61,905 nucleotides of DNA from positions 14,846 through 76,750 of the forward strand of contig DUEL01000001.1 in the NCBI GenBank assembly GCA_011192125.1. Reading direction: 5' to 3'. This document shows, in pieces, positions 1 to 6,981 of this stretch (its first letter is position 1; the number at the start of each line of letters is the position of its first letter). A program made the position numbers and the translations under genes. The notes under the pieces were generated by a model, which worked only from the letters and a program-made list of their open reading frames with translations, made no database searches and was not told the origin of the DNA. The DNA is from Thermoflexia bacterium. Its GTDB lineage: Bacteria; Chloroflexota; Anaerolineae; B4-G1; DUEL01.

Positions 1-56
1 TCCCACTCCACCAGCGCGATCGTCCGCGATCCGATGTCCAGACCCGCCACCAGCAT
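1..56 (-). CDS. 2-hydroxyacyl-CoA dehydratase activator-type ATPase, 5' end only
   Basis: Only the first 18 codons lie in the window; the gene runs off the left edge. The visible N-terminus contains GLDIGSRTIALVEW, the phosphate-1 loop of the BadF/BadG/BcrA/BcrD (HgdC) ATPase family, in which GxDxGS starts the actin-like nucleotide fold. Family members use ATP to push a low-potential electron into a partner iron-sulfur dehydratase or double-cubane protein. The next gene upstream in the same direction (274-1548) is such a partner, which supports the call. A gap of 217 bases separates the two, so the activator may have its own promoter. Everything beyond codon 18 is unseen. Confidence 0.75.
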   Translation of the reverse strand, partial: MLVAGLDIGSRTIALVEW

Positions 57-273
57 CCCTACCTGCCTCCTGTCTCGGGTCTTTTTCCCATCGAGGGCAA
101 ACCGGTGCGACGCATTTCCACGCCACGTTGCTTTCGCCCCTCTCGCATCTGCACCACGGGGCCGCAACGCCATCCCCGTCGGAGGTGCGTCGCACCTACC
201 CTGGCGGGATGATCTGCCCTCAGTCTGAAACGCGCTATCCGCCTCCCACACCCTGCATCCTCTTCTTGCTTCG
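57..273. repeat. Intergenic gap with short palindrome
   Basis: No gene is seen here. A 15-base palindrome, AGGTGCG-T-CGCACCT, lies at 183-197, and a related half GGTGCGACGCA lies at 104-114. Palindromes of this kind are recurrent short repeats in Chloroflexota, to my recollection. It could fold in RNA, but no T-run follows, so terminator function is doubtful. Confidence 0.5.
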
Positions 274-1548
274 TTACAACGTCTCCACAAACGCTTCAAT
301 CCGCGTCCTCAGCCGCCCGGCCTGCTCCTCCGTGTAATCGCCCTCCAGCACCAGCACTGGGATGCCGGCCTCCTGGAGCGCCTTCTGCACCCGCACAGCC
401 TCCAGATTGTACGGCTGGCAGAAGGAGAGTGAGAAATGGATGACGCCGTCGGCCTCGTACTCCTCCACCATCCGCAGGACGTCGTCGATGCGGCCGTCGT
501 TGGGGGTGAAACAGGCGCAATTGGTCTGGAGTTGACGGTCGGCGATGGCGGCCAATTGGTCCTCGACACTGGTCTCGTGGATCGGCGTCTCCCCACCGGC
601 CACCAGGCGCGTCCCCGTGCAGCTCTCCTCGGCCACCACCACCGCGCCCGCCCCTTCAATGAGCACAGGGATGGTCCAGAACGGGATGGGCATCGGCGTG
701 CCGGTGTAGAGGATCCGTTTGGCGTCGGGCAGGGCTACTCCCTCGCCTGCCCGCACGCGTGCCTCCAGTTCGTCGCACAGTTCGTTGGTCTTCTCGGCAA
801 AGCGCGCCGGATCGTCGTAGAAACTGATCTGCGTCACCAGCAGCGCGTCGAGGCCGCTGATGGGCGCCGGACGCGCCTTGCGGATCTCGAAGAGTCGCCG
901 CAGTGCCGCCCGCTTCCGGTTGATGAGCCGGGTCGCCTCGGCCAACCGCTCGGCTGTGACCGGGTTCCCCGTAACCTCTTCCACCTTCTTCACAAAACGC
1001 CGCAACTCGCTGATCCACAGGGCACGGTCGGCGGATGTGCGGCTATTGGGGAGATCCATCACGTAGGTAGGGATGTACTCGTCGAGGATCTCCCACGTCT
1101 TCTTCTTGCCGTCGCAGGTCGTCTCACCGACGATGAGGTCCGCCGCCTGGAAATAGGGGCAGATGCGGCCGAGTTTGAAGCCGAACGCGCTCTTGATCAA
1201 CGCGCAGAGGTTGCGGGGAAGCACCTGTTCGGCCGTGGGCACGGAAAAATCAGCCCCGCCGCACAACCCGACGGCGATCCCGCCCGCGGCGACGATCACC
1301 TCCTCCGGCACGTACACGCAGAAGGTGCCGAACACCTTGCCCCCTTTGTCCTTGTGATCCATCAACTCCTTGACGCGCAGGCCGTGGATCTCCGAGACGA
1401 CGAAGTCGAAATACCCCATCGCCTGTGGCCTGTCCGGCTGACTCAGGTATATCTTCTCGTAAACGGCGGGCAATGCCTCCAGGAGCATATCGTGACGTCG
1501 CATATTGATGTCGAGTCTCTCCCACATCGCGCGATATTCTTCGTTCAT
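274..1548 (-). CDS. Double-cubane cluster / HgdB-like 2-hydroxyacyl-CoA dehydratase family protein
   Basis: A 424-residue member of the HgdB/FldC family (2-hydroxyglutaryl-CoA dehydratase D component), close in length and motifs to stand-alone double-cubane cluster proteins (DCCP). These bind an [8Fe-9S] cluster and reduce small molecules when a cognate ATPase supplies electrons. Candidate cluster ligands include Cys77 (GTFCVYVPEEV), Cys96 (AVGLCGGAD), Cys115, Cys130 (GRICPYF) and Cys145 (GETTCDGKKK), with more in ESCTGTRL and NCACFTPNDG. The start at 1548 was chosen because the upstream extension runs back into the DUF3343 gene. It is the fourth gene of the selD operon, and the HgdC-type activator follows at the window edge. 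A substrate cannot be read from sequence; the selenium neighbours suggest selenium or sulfur chemistry, which is inference. Confidence 0.8.
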   Translation of the reverse strand: MNEEYRAMWERLDINMRRHDMLLEALPAVYEKIYLSQPDRPQAMGYFDFVVSEIHGLRVKELMDHKDKGGKVFGTFCVYVPEEVIVAAGGIAVGLCGGADFSVPTAEQVLPRNLCALIKSAFGFKLGRICPYFQAADLIVGETTCDGKKKTWEILDEYIPTYVMDLPNSRTSADRALWISELRRFVKKVEEVTGNPVTAERLAEATRLINRKRAALRRLFEIRKARPAPISGLDALLVTQISFYDDPARFAEKTNELCDELEARVRAGEGVALPDAKRILYTGTPMPIPFWTIPVLIEGAGAVVVAEESCTGTRLVAGGETPIHETSVEDQLAAIADRQLQTNCACFTPNDGRIDDVLRMVEEYEADGVIHFSLSFCQPYNLEAVRVQKALQEAGIPVLVLEGDYTEEQAGRLRTRIEAFVETL

Positions 1549-1565
1549 ATTTCCCTTCACCTCTG

Positions 1566-1790
1566 CTAGATGTTGTGGACTCCCTCGATTCCTACCCCGA
1601 CGGTCTCCAGCACCTCCAGCACCTCCTCCTGATCGGCCCGGTGGATCCGGACGCAGACGCCACAATCGGAACTGATGTGGCGGGGGACGGGGATCAGTTT
1701 GCAGGAGAGCCCGGCCCGCTGGAGCGCTTTCTCCGCCTTCAGCGCGTGGGCTGTCGAATACACCAGGACCACTGCATAACCCTCTTCCAC
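1566..1790 (-). CDS. DUF3343 putative Se/S carrier-like protein
   Basis: A 74-residue protein of the DUF3343 family (Pfam name: putative Se/S carrier protein-like). It has a compact ferredoxin-like pattern with the conserved ISSDCGVCVRI segment holding two cysteines two residues apart; a further cysteine lies at AGLSCKL. Family members sit next to selD, cysteine desulfurases and yedF in selenium-using bacteria, as here. The start is GTG at 1790, one base after the desulfurase stop, with GGGAGG upstream inside the previous gene. It is probably cotranscribed with selD and csd. The likely role is shuttling persulfide or selenide between the desulfurase and SelD or the double-cubane protein; that role is inferred, not shown. 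Confidence 0.8.
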   Translation of the reverse strand: MEEGYAVVLVYSTAHALKAEKALQRAGLSCKLIPVPRHISSDCGVCVRIHRADQEEVLEVLETVGVGIEGVHNI

Positions 1791-1791
1791 C

Positions 1792-3072
1792 TCACCCTCC
1801 CTGCTGCTCGTACCCTGCCTGGTGCATCATGCGTCTTGCGCTATGCGTCCTACGTCTTGTGTCACCTGCCAGCCTCTCCACCGCCTCCAGCGCCCGGTCC
1901 ACCTCCTCAGCCGTGTTAAACGCTCCCAGACTGAAGCGGACGGTCCCCGTGGGGAAGGTCCCGATAGTCCTGTGGGCCGCCGGGGCGCAATGGAGGCCCA
2001 CCCGGCACATAATGGCGAACTCCTCATCCAGCCGCAGCCCCACCTCGGAAGGCTCCATCCCGGCGATACTAAAGGAGACCGTCGCCGTCTGCCGGGCGGG
2101 GTCGAGGGTGCCGTAGACGGTCACGCCGGGGATGGCGCGGAGGCCGTCGATGAGGCGACGGGTGAGGGCCTCCTCGCGGGCGCGGATGGCCTCCACGCCC
2201 TGCTTCAGCACCCAGCGGACCCCCGCTGTCAACCCAGCCAGGCCAACCGCGTTGACCGTGCCGCTTTCGTATTTATCGGGCAGGAAGTCGGGCTGCTCCT
2301 CGTGTTCGGAACGGCTGCCGGTGCCGCCTCGCTTCAGCGGCTCCAATCGGGCCAGATCGACCCGCTCGCCGATGACCAACCCGCCGGTCCCCGTCGGCCC
2401 GTGGAGGGACTTGTGCCCGGTGAAGACCAGGAGGTCGATCCCGTCGGCCTGGACGTCGATGGGGACCGCCCCGGCGGTCTGGGCAGCGTCGACCACCAGC
2501 AGGGGCGCAGGTAAGGGCGCAATTAATTGCGCCCTTACCTGTGCCGCCACCTCGGCCACCGGCAGGATCGTCCCCACCACGTTGGAGGCGTGGTTGAGGA
2601 CGACCAGCACGGTGTTGGACCGGATCGCCGCCAGCACATCGGCGGGGTCGAGAGTGCCATCGGGCGCGCAGCCCACGACCGTGATCTCCACCCCCTGCCG
2701 TTCCAGCGCCCGCAGCGGCCGCATCACCGCGTTGTGCTCCACACTGGAGGTGACGACGTGGTCGCCAGGCCGGAGGTAGCCCCGCAGGACCAGGTTCAGC
2801 GCCTCGGTCGCGTTGGAGCCGAAGACCACCCGCAACGGGTCGGGCGCGTTGAACAGTTCGGCGATCGCCTCCCGCGCCTCATACACCACCCGCCCGGCCT
2901 CCACCGCCATCCGGTGACCGGAACGGCCAGGGTTGGCCCCGATCTCGTTGAGGAAACGGACCATCGCCTCCGTCACCTCCGGCGGTTTGGGCCAGGAGGT
3001 AGCGGCGTTGTCGAAGTAGATCACCTCGTCCAAAGGCACCTCCCAATCACCCGGTCGCAGGGAAGCAGGCAT
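1792..3072 (-). CDS. Cysteine desulfurase family protein (PLP-dependent) with inserted palindrome
   Basis: A 426-residue class-V aminotransferase-fold enzyme of the small 'cysteine desulfurase family protein' group often linked to selenium genes. The PLP lysine is Lys221 in TGHKSLHG, and the catalytic cysteine is Cys362 in GLHCAPAAH. It removes sulfur or selenium from cysteine/selenocysteine, probably to feed SelD or DUF3343. The start is ATG at 3072, sharing one base with the selD stop (TGATG), preceded by GGAGG. An odd feature is a 32-base perfect palindrome (2509-2540) translated in frame just before the conserved LLVVDAAQTAG strand, adding roughly eight residues rich in Ala/Leu/Pro. The reading frame survives, so the enzyme is probably intact. 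Confidence 0.88.
   Translation of the reverse strand: MPASLRPGDWEVPLDEVIYFDNAATSWPKPPEVTEAMVRFLNEIGANPGRSGHRMAVEAGRVVYEAREAIAELFNAPDPLRVVFGSNATEALNLVLRGYLRPGDHVVTSSVEHNAVMRPLRALERQGVEITVVGCAPDGTLDPADVLAAIRSNTVLVVLNHASNVVGTILPVAEVAAQVRAQLIAPLPAPLLVVDAAQTAGAVPIDVQADGIDLLVFTGHKSLHGPTGTGGLVIGERVDLARLEPLKRGGTGSRSEHEEQPDFLPDKYESGTVNAVGLAGLTAGVRWVLKQGVEAIRAREEALTRRLIDGLRAIPGVTVYGTLDPARQTATVSFSIAGMEPSEVGLRLDEEFAIMCRVGLHCAPAAHRTIGTFPTGTVRFSLGAFNTAEEVDRALEAVERLAGDTRRRTHSARRMMHQAGYEQQGG
2509..2540. repeat. 32-base perfect palindrome inside a coding region
   Basis: The left half AGGTAAGGGCGCAATT is followed directly by its exact reverse complement. Pairing extends with one G-T wobble to 2504-2545. It sits in frame in the cysteine desulfurase gene, in a surface-loop position before a conserved beta strand. 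It resembles mobile palindromic elements that insert into intergenic DNA. Confidence 0.9.
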
Positions 3073-4118
3073 CACACCACCTCCACCCCCGGCTCCCCTT
3101 CCACTACCTCCCCTATCTCCCAGAACGGCTGGTCCAGTTCCCGGCACGCCGCGGCGAAACGGTCCATCTCGTCGGCCGGGATGGCAGCCAGGATGCCACC
3201 GTTGGTCTGGGCGTCGTACAACAGCATCGCCACCTCATCGGGGATCCCCGGCGCTAACTCGACCCACCGGCTGTAGTACATCTCGTTGGCCGCGGTTCCA
3301 CCGGGGAAGAGCCACTGCTCGGCCAGCGGACGGGCGGCGTCGAGGATGGGAACGGCGTCGACCCAGATTCGGAAACGGGCACCAGCCGCCTGGGCCATCT
3401 CCACCGCGTGGCCCAGGAGGCCGAAGCCGGTGATGTCGGTAGCGCCGCGGGCAGAGGTGGCGTGGACCGCGGCGGCCCCGTCCCGGTTGAGCCGCAGCAT
3501 CCACGGGATCGCCGCCTCGACGACCTCCCTGGGTGCTTTGTCCGCCCGGTAGGCGGTGGTGATCACGCCGGAGCCAAGAGGCTTGGTCAGCACCAGCCGC
3601 TCGCCCGGCCGCGCCCCACCCTTGACCAGCAGCCGGTCCTCCGTGACAGTGCCTAGGACGACCAGGCCGTATTTCGGCTCCCTGTCGTCCATCGTGTGCC
3701 CTCCGGCGACGATCACCCCGGCCTCCCGCGCCTTCTCCATCCCGCCGCGGAAGATCTCGGCGGCGATCTCCGACGGCATATCGGAGGGAATGGCGGCGAG
3801 GTTCAGCGCCAGGAAGGGCGTACCGCCCATCGCGTAGACGTCGCTGATCGAGTTGGCGGCGGCGATGGCACCGTAAGTGTATGCGTCGTCCACCACCGGC
3901 GCGAAGAAGTCGGCGGTGACGAGCAGCAGCGTGCCGTCGTCCATCCGATAGGCCACCGCGTCGTCCGGCGCGCCGAGCCCAACGACGACGCGCTCGTCCT
4001 CCTGAACCTCGTCGAGCAGGGGGCGCAGGACCTGCGCCAGGGCCTCAGGGGCCAGTTTCCCCGCTCAACCCGCGCAGGAGGCGATCTGAGTGAGGCGGGT
4101 GAAATCACGCTTAGCCAT
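3072..4118 (-). CDS. selD: Selenide, water dikinase SelD (selenoprotein, in-frame TGA)
   Basis: SelD makes selenophosphate from selenide and ATP for selenocysteine and selenouridine synthesis. The ORF from ATG 3956 is truncated; reading from ATG 4118, which has the perfect Shine-Dalgarno AAGGAGG, gives 348 residues with a single in-frame TGA as codon 18 (bases 4067-4065). The context is SCAG-U-AGKLAP, the exact place where SelD enzymes carry catalytic Cys or Sec. Cys15 lies three residues before Sec18, and Lys21 is the conserved lysine. The body contains the AIRS-type ATP-binding features (NSISDVYAMGG, VAGGHTMDD, DITGFGLLGHA). It is first in the selD-csd-DUF3343-DCCP operon, driven by a promoter at 4393-4420 with a leader of about 268 bases. 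Confidence 0.93.
4022..4067 (-). promoter_or_regulatory. UGA-selenocysteine codon and candidate bacterial SECIS hairpin
   Basis: The TGA (4067-4065) is followed after 26 bases by the stem GGCGCA / TGCGCC with loop GGTCC (4038-4022). The apical GCAGGUC is close to that of the E. coli fdhF SECIS (GCAGGUCUGC). The loop begins 33 bases after TGA, at the far end of the usual range. An alternative nearer hairpin is GGCC-CCTGA-GGCC. SelB binding is inferred. Confidence 0.6.
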
Positions 4119-4392
4119 ATGGGTCCTCCTTGATCAGGTAAGACCACCGCGGGAAAGGCAGAAAGCCCGGAAGAGGGAAAAGCCGGGGAACGAAAGACCG
4201 CCGCCAGCACACGCCAGCGGCGGCCGTGGAGGATACACGCCATCCAATTCAGGGTGCGGCCCCACCGCCGCCCCCTGGCGTATACTGACGGACCCGTGGA
4301 CGCCCCCCGGCGCCCCGGACCTTGCCTCAGGTTCGGCGGTGGTGCACGATAAACATCACCTGACTCCTCGTGAGTCGCAAATTTCGACCCTG

Positions 4393-4420
4393 ATTATACT
4401 CATCTCGCCGATATGCGCAA
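4393..4420 (-). promoter_or_regulatory. Promoter of the selD operon
   Basis: On the minus strand TTGCGC (4420-4415), a 16-base spacer and TATAAT (4398-4393) give a good sigma-70-type promoter. Transcription would start near 4386. Confidence 0.7.
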
Positions 4421-4511
4421 CTCGAGGTGGATAAACACACAGAGCCGTCGCACCAGCACCAGTCACAGGCCGGCTGGGAGCCGTAGCCGTTTCGGGCATC
4501 GTGCCCAAAAC

Positions 4512-4539
4512 TTGTACTCTCCACGTTTGGTGGTATCAT
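4512..4539 (+). promoter_or_regulatory. Promoter of the tupBCA operon
   Basis: TTGTAC (4512-4517), a 16-base spacer and TATCAT (4534-4539). The start point would be near 4546, giving a leader of about 27 bases before the GTG start. Confidence 0.7.
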
Positions 4540-4572
4540 TCCGTCGGAGCAGATCCGATCGCGGAGGAGACC

Positions 4573-5280
4573 GTGGCAACCGTCCTGGCGGGCCTGCAAG
4601 AAGGTCTACGGCTGCTGCTGAGCGGCGATCCGTACCTCTGGGACATTATCCTCCGGACCGGTCAGGTCACCGGTGCGGCCCTGGTCGTTGGCTCGCTTCT
4701 GGGCATCCCCCTGGGCGCACTGCTCGGACTGACGCGATTTCCCGGTCGGAGGCTCGTGCAGACGTTGATCTACACCGGGATGGGGCTTCCCCCCGTCCTC
4801 GCGGGATTGGCGATCTATCTCCTCCTTTCCCGCAACGGCATCTTGGGACCACTGGATCTGCCCTGGATACCGAAACTGTTCACGCCAGAGGCGATGGTTC
4901 TGGCCCAGGTTCTCATCGCCACGCCGCTGATCGCGGGCTTCACGATGGCAGCGGTGGCAGGGGTGGATCCGGACCTCCGCCGCCAGGTGGAAGCGCTGGG
5001 GGCTACCCGCCTCCAGGTCGCCTGGGCCGTCCTGCGGGAGGCCCGCCTGGGGGTGCTGGTCTCCCTCGTCGCCGGCCTGGGCAGTATCCTCTCCGAAGTC
5101 GGCGCGGTGATGCTCGTCGGCGGCAACATCGAGGGCTCCACCCGCGTCCTCACCACCGCTATCCTCCTGGAGACCCGTCGGGGGAACTTCGACCTGGCGA
5201 TCGGCCTGGGGGTGGTGCTGCTGGGGCTGTCGTTCCTGGTCAACCTGGGGGCGACGCAGTTGCAGGGGAAGGGAAGATGA
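4573..5280 (+). CDS. tupB: Tungstate ABC transporter permease TupB
   Basis: A 235-residue inner-membrane permease of the tungstate/molybdate family (MetI-like fold). It forms the channel through which TupA-bound oxyanion enters with energy from TupC. At least five hydrophobic helices are visible. The EAA-type cytoplasmic loop VEALGATRLQVAWAVLREA docks the ATPase, and TTAILLETRRGNFDLAIGLGV is typical of TupB. I chose GTG 4573 because GGAGGAG lies 4-10 bases upstream and the promoter is at 4512-4539; longer ORF starts would precede the transcript. It overlaps tupC by four bases (ATGA), so they are translationally coupled. Tungstate rather than molybdate specificity is inferred from overall TupABC resemblance and from the AOR gene at 49024. 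Confidence 0.9.
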   Translation: MATVLAGLQEGLRLLLSGDPYLWDIILRTGQVTGAALVVGSLLGIPLGALLGLTRFPGRRLVQTLIYTGMGLPPVLAGLAIYLLLSRNGILGPLDLPWIPKLFTPEAMVLAQVLIATPLIAGFTMAAVAGVDPDLRRQVEALGATRLQVAWAVLREARLGVLVSLVAGLGSILSEVGAVMLVGGNIEGSTRVLTTAILLETRRGNFDLAIGLGVVLLGLSFLVNLGATQLQGKGR

Positions 5281-6053
5281 AACAGGGAGCAAGGACCAGA
5301 GGGCAGGAACCGTCACGCTTCACGTATCACGAGACCGTGTACCTGCTGGAGGGAGTGCGGAAGGTCTACGACGGCCGGTGCGTGCTGAACATCGACCGGC
5401 TGGAGGTGCGTCGCGGAGAGATCCTGGCCGTGGTCGGCCCGAGTGGGGCGGGGAAGTCCACCCTCCTCCGCCTCCTCAACTTCCTGGAGCCGCCCGACGC
5501 CGGGGCCATTACCTTCCAGGGCAACCGCATCGGCCGCGGGCCGGTCCCGCTCCGCCTCCGGCGGCAGGTGACGACGGTCTTCCAGCGGCCAGTGCTCCTC
5601 TCCACCACCGTCGCGGGCAACGTGGCCTACGGGCTACGGCTGCGAGGGATGCGGGACGGCAGGGAGCGGATCCACGCGATGCTGGAGCGGCTCCACCTGG
5701 CCCACCTGGCCCGCACATCGGCCCGGAAACTCTCCGGAGGGGAGGCCCAGCGGGTCGCCCTGGCCCGCGCCCTGATCCTTCGTCCCACCGTCCTCCTGCT
5801 GGACGAGCCCACGGCCAACCTCGACCCCTACAACGTCGCGCTGATCGAACAGACGGTGCAGGAGATGAACCGCGAACAGGGCACCACCGTCGTCTGGGTG
5901 ACCCACAACATTTTCCAGGCTCGACGACTGGCCCACCGCGTGGCGTTCCTGCTGAACGGACAGATGGTGGAGGTCGCCGACACGGAGACGTTCTTCACCG
6001 CCCCCCGGGATCCGCGGACAGGGGCGTTCGTGCGGGGGGAGATGGTGTACTGA
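5277..6053 (+). CDS. tupC: Tungstate ABC transporter ATP-binding protein TupC
   Basis: A 258-residue ABC ATPase powering tungstate import. The Walker A GPSGAGKS is at about residues 54-61. The Q-loop TTVFQRPVLLSTTVAGNVAYG is followed by signature LSGGEAQR, Walker B VLLLDEPTANLDP and the H-loop VTHN. The spacing of the Q-loop motif with 'QRPVLL' is typical of TupC/WtpC-like proteins. The ATG at 5277 overlaps the tupB stop. No C-terminal MOP (molybdopterin-binding) domain is present, unlike ModC. The first 20 residues are hydrophilic and poorly conserved in appearance, so a start a few codons later is possible. Confidence 0.9.
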   Translation: MKQGARTRGQEPSRFTYHETVYLLEGVRKVYDGRCVLNIDRLEVRRGEILAVVGPSGAGKSTLLRLLNFLEPPDAGAITFQGNRIGRGPVPLRLRRQVTTVFQRPVLLSTTVAGNVAYGLRLRGMRDGRERIHAMLERLHLAHLARTSARKLSGGEAQRVALARALILRPTVLLLDEPTANLDPYNVALIEQTVQEMNREQGTTVVWVTHNIFQARRLAHRVAFLLNGQMVEVADTETFFTAPRDPRTGAFVRGEMVY

Positions 6054-6093
6054 CAGGAAGCGGGGAAGCAAGGGGACAAGGAGCAAGGGAGCA
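6054..6093 (+). repeat. Purine-rich word-repeat tract before tupA
   Basis: A short tract of GGGAAGCAA / GGGGACAA / GGAGCAA / GGGAGCAA-type words fills the gap between tupC and tupA. Its last copy (GGGAGCA) doubles as the tupA ribosome-binding site. Confidence 0.6.
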
Positions 6094-6939
6094 ATGACGC
6101 GACGTGGAACGCTTCTTCTGGCGATCGGGCTGGTGATGCTGGCGGGGTGTGGGGAGGCGACACCGACGGCTCCGCCCCGGCTGATCCTGGCGACCACCAC
6201 CAGCACCTACGATTCGGGTCTGCTGGATTACCTTCTGCCGGCCTTCGAGGAGGAGACCGGCATCCAAGTGGAGGTCGTCGCCGTAGGGACCGGGCAGGCG
6301 CTGGAACTGGGCCGCAACGGCGACGCCGACGTCCTCCTGGTCCACGCGCCCGACCAAGAGGAGGCCTTCGTCGGGATGGGTTACGGGGTCGACCGAGAGC
6401 CGGTGATGTACAACGACTTCGTCATCGTTGGCCCGGAGGAGGATCCGGCGGGCGTCGCTGGGCTGACGAACGCCGCCGTCGCTTTCGCCCAGATCGCTGC
6501 GGCGGAAGCCCCCTTCGTCTCCCGCGGGGACAACTCCGGCACGCATATGAAAGAACGGAGGATCTGGCTGGAAGCCGGCATCGGGCCTGAGGGCGACTGG
6601 TACATCTCCGCCGGGCAGGGGATGGGCGCGGTGCTGACGATGGCGGAGGAACTGGGAGCCTACACCCTCACCGACCGCGGCACCTACCTCTCCCGCCTGG
6701 CGGAAGGGTATAGCCTCCCCATCCTAGTGGAAGGCGACCCACTCCTGTTCAACCCGTACCACGTGATGGCGGTCAACCCGGAAGTTCACCCCAACGTGAA
6801 CTACGAGGGGGCCAAGCGGTTCATCGAATGGCTGACCTCGCTGGAGACCCAGGAGCGGATCGGGGCTTTCACCCACGCCGCCACCGGGCAGCCGCTGTTC
6901 CATCCGGACTCGGAGGCCTGGCGGGCGGCCCATCCCTGA
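6094..6939 (+). CDS. tupA: Tungstate-binding lipoprotein TupA
   Basis: A 281-residue periplasmic/extracytoplasmic substrate-binding protein. It begins with a lipoprotein signal (LLAIGLVMLAGC, lipobox cysteine at residue 19), followed by the TupA hallmark ATTTSTYDSGLLDYLLP that contributes oxyanion ligands. RGDNSGTHMKER and TDRGTYLSR are further conserved TupA motifs. Tungstate-binding proteins of this family discriminate tungstate from molybdate strongly, which fits an organism using a tungsten AOR. It is the last gene of the operon and is followed immediately by a perfect 14-base-pair terminator hairpin shared with convergent fabD. Confidence 0.93.
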   Translation: MTRRGTLLLAIGLVMLAGCGEATPTAPPRLILATTTSTYDSGLLDYLLPAFEEETGIQVEVVAVGTGQALELGRNGDADVLLVHAPDQEEAFVGMGYGVDREPVMYNDFVIVGPEEDPAGVAGLTNAAVAFAQIAAAEAPFVSRGDNSGTHMKERRIWLEAGIGPEGDWYISAGQGMGAVLTMAEELGAYTLTDRGTYLSRLAEGYSLPILVEGDPLLFNPYHVMAVNPEVHPNVNYEGAKRFIEWLTSLETQERIGAFTHAATGQPLFHPDSEAWRAAHP

Positions 6940-6946
6940 CCGATTG

Positions 6947-6980
6947 GCCTCCCGCAGGCTCGGTAGCCTGCGGGAGGCTT
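6947..6980. terminator. Bidirectional hairpin between tupA and fabD
   Basis: A perfect 14-bp stem, GCCTCCCGCAGGCT (6947-6960), loop CGGT, and its complement (6965-6978). Only short T-runs flank it, but its place between convergent genes fits a terminator. A related arm pair recurs at 22444-22541. Confidence 0.7.
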
Positions 6981-6981
6981 C

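Larger units (their letters stand above)
4119..4572. promoter_or_regulatory. Divergent intergenic region with long selD leader
   Basis: This 454-base gap separates the selenium operon (left) from the tungstate operon (right). The selD promoter lies far from its gene, leaving about 268 bases of leader with GC-rich potential hairpins: GACTC-ACGAG-GAGTC near its 5' end and CCGCCGC / GCGGCGG at 4198-4223. I do not recognise a Moco or other known riboswitch in it. No convincing gene was found in either direction. Confidence 0.55.

Noticed and set aside
436..1569. Long plus-strand ORF of 377 codons opposite the double-cubane gene
   Set aside because: It is antisense to a well-supported gene, rich in His/Arg/Asp/Leu as expected of a GC-rich shadow, and has no family motif.
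1792..3072. Calling the csd gene disrupted by the palindrome
   Set aside because: The insertion is in frame, and the PLP lysine and catalytic cysteine are both present.
3957..4118. Frameshift or pseudogene at the selD 5' end
   Set aside because: The frame is intact except for one TGA at the known Cys/Sec position, and the ribosome-binding site precedes the longer start. Selenocysteine explains it better.
4119..4386. Molybdenum/tungsten cofactor riboswitch in the selD leader
   Set aside because: I could not match conserved segments of the Moco motif; it is reported only as an unexplained long leader.
4413..5276. Upstream extension of the tupC frame (about 288 codons)
   Set aside because: It overlaps tupB, which has clear motifs, and its residues are Arg/Gly/Pro/Ser-rich. 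ATG 5277 with the ATGA overlap is the real start.
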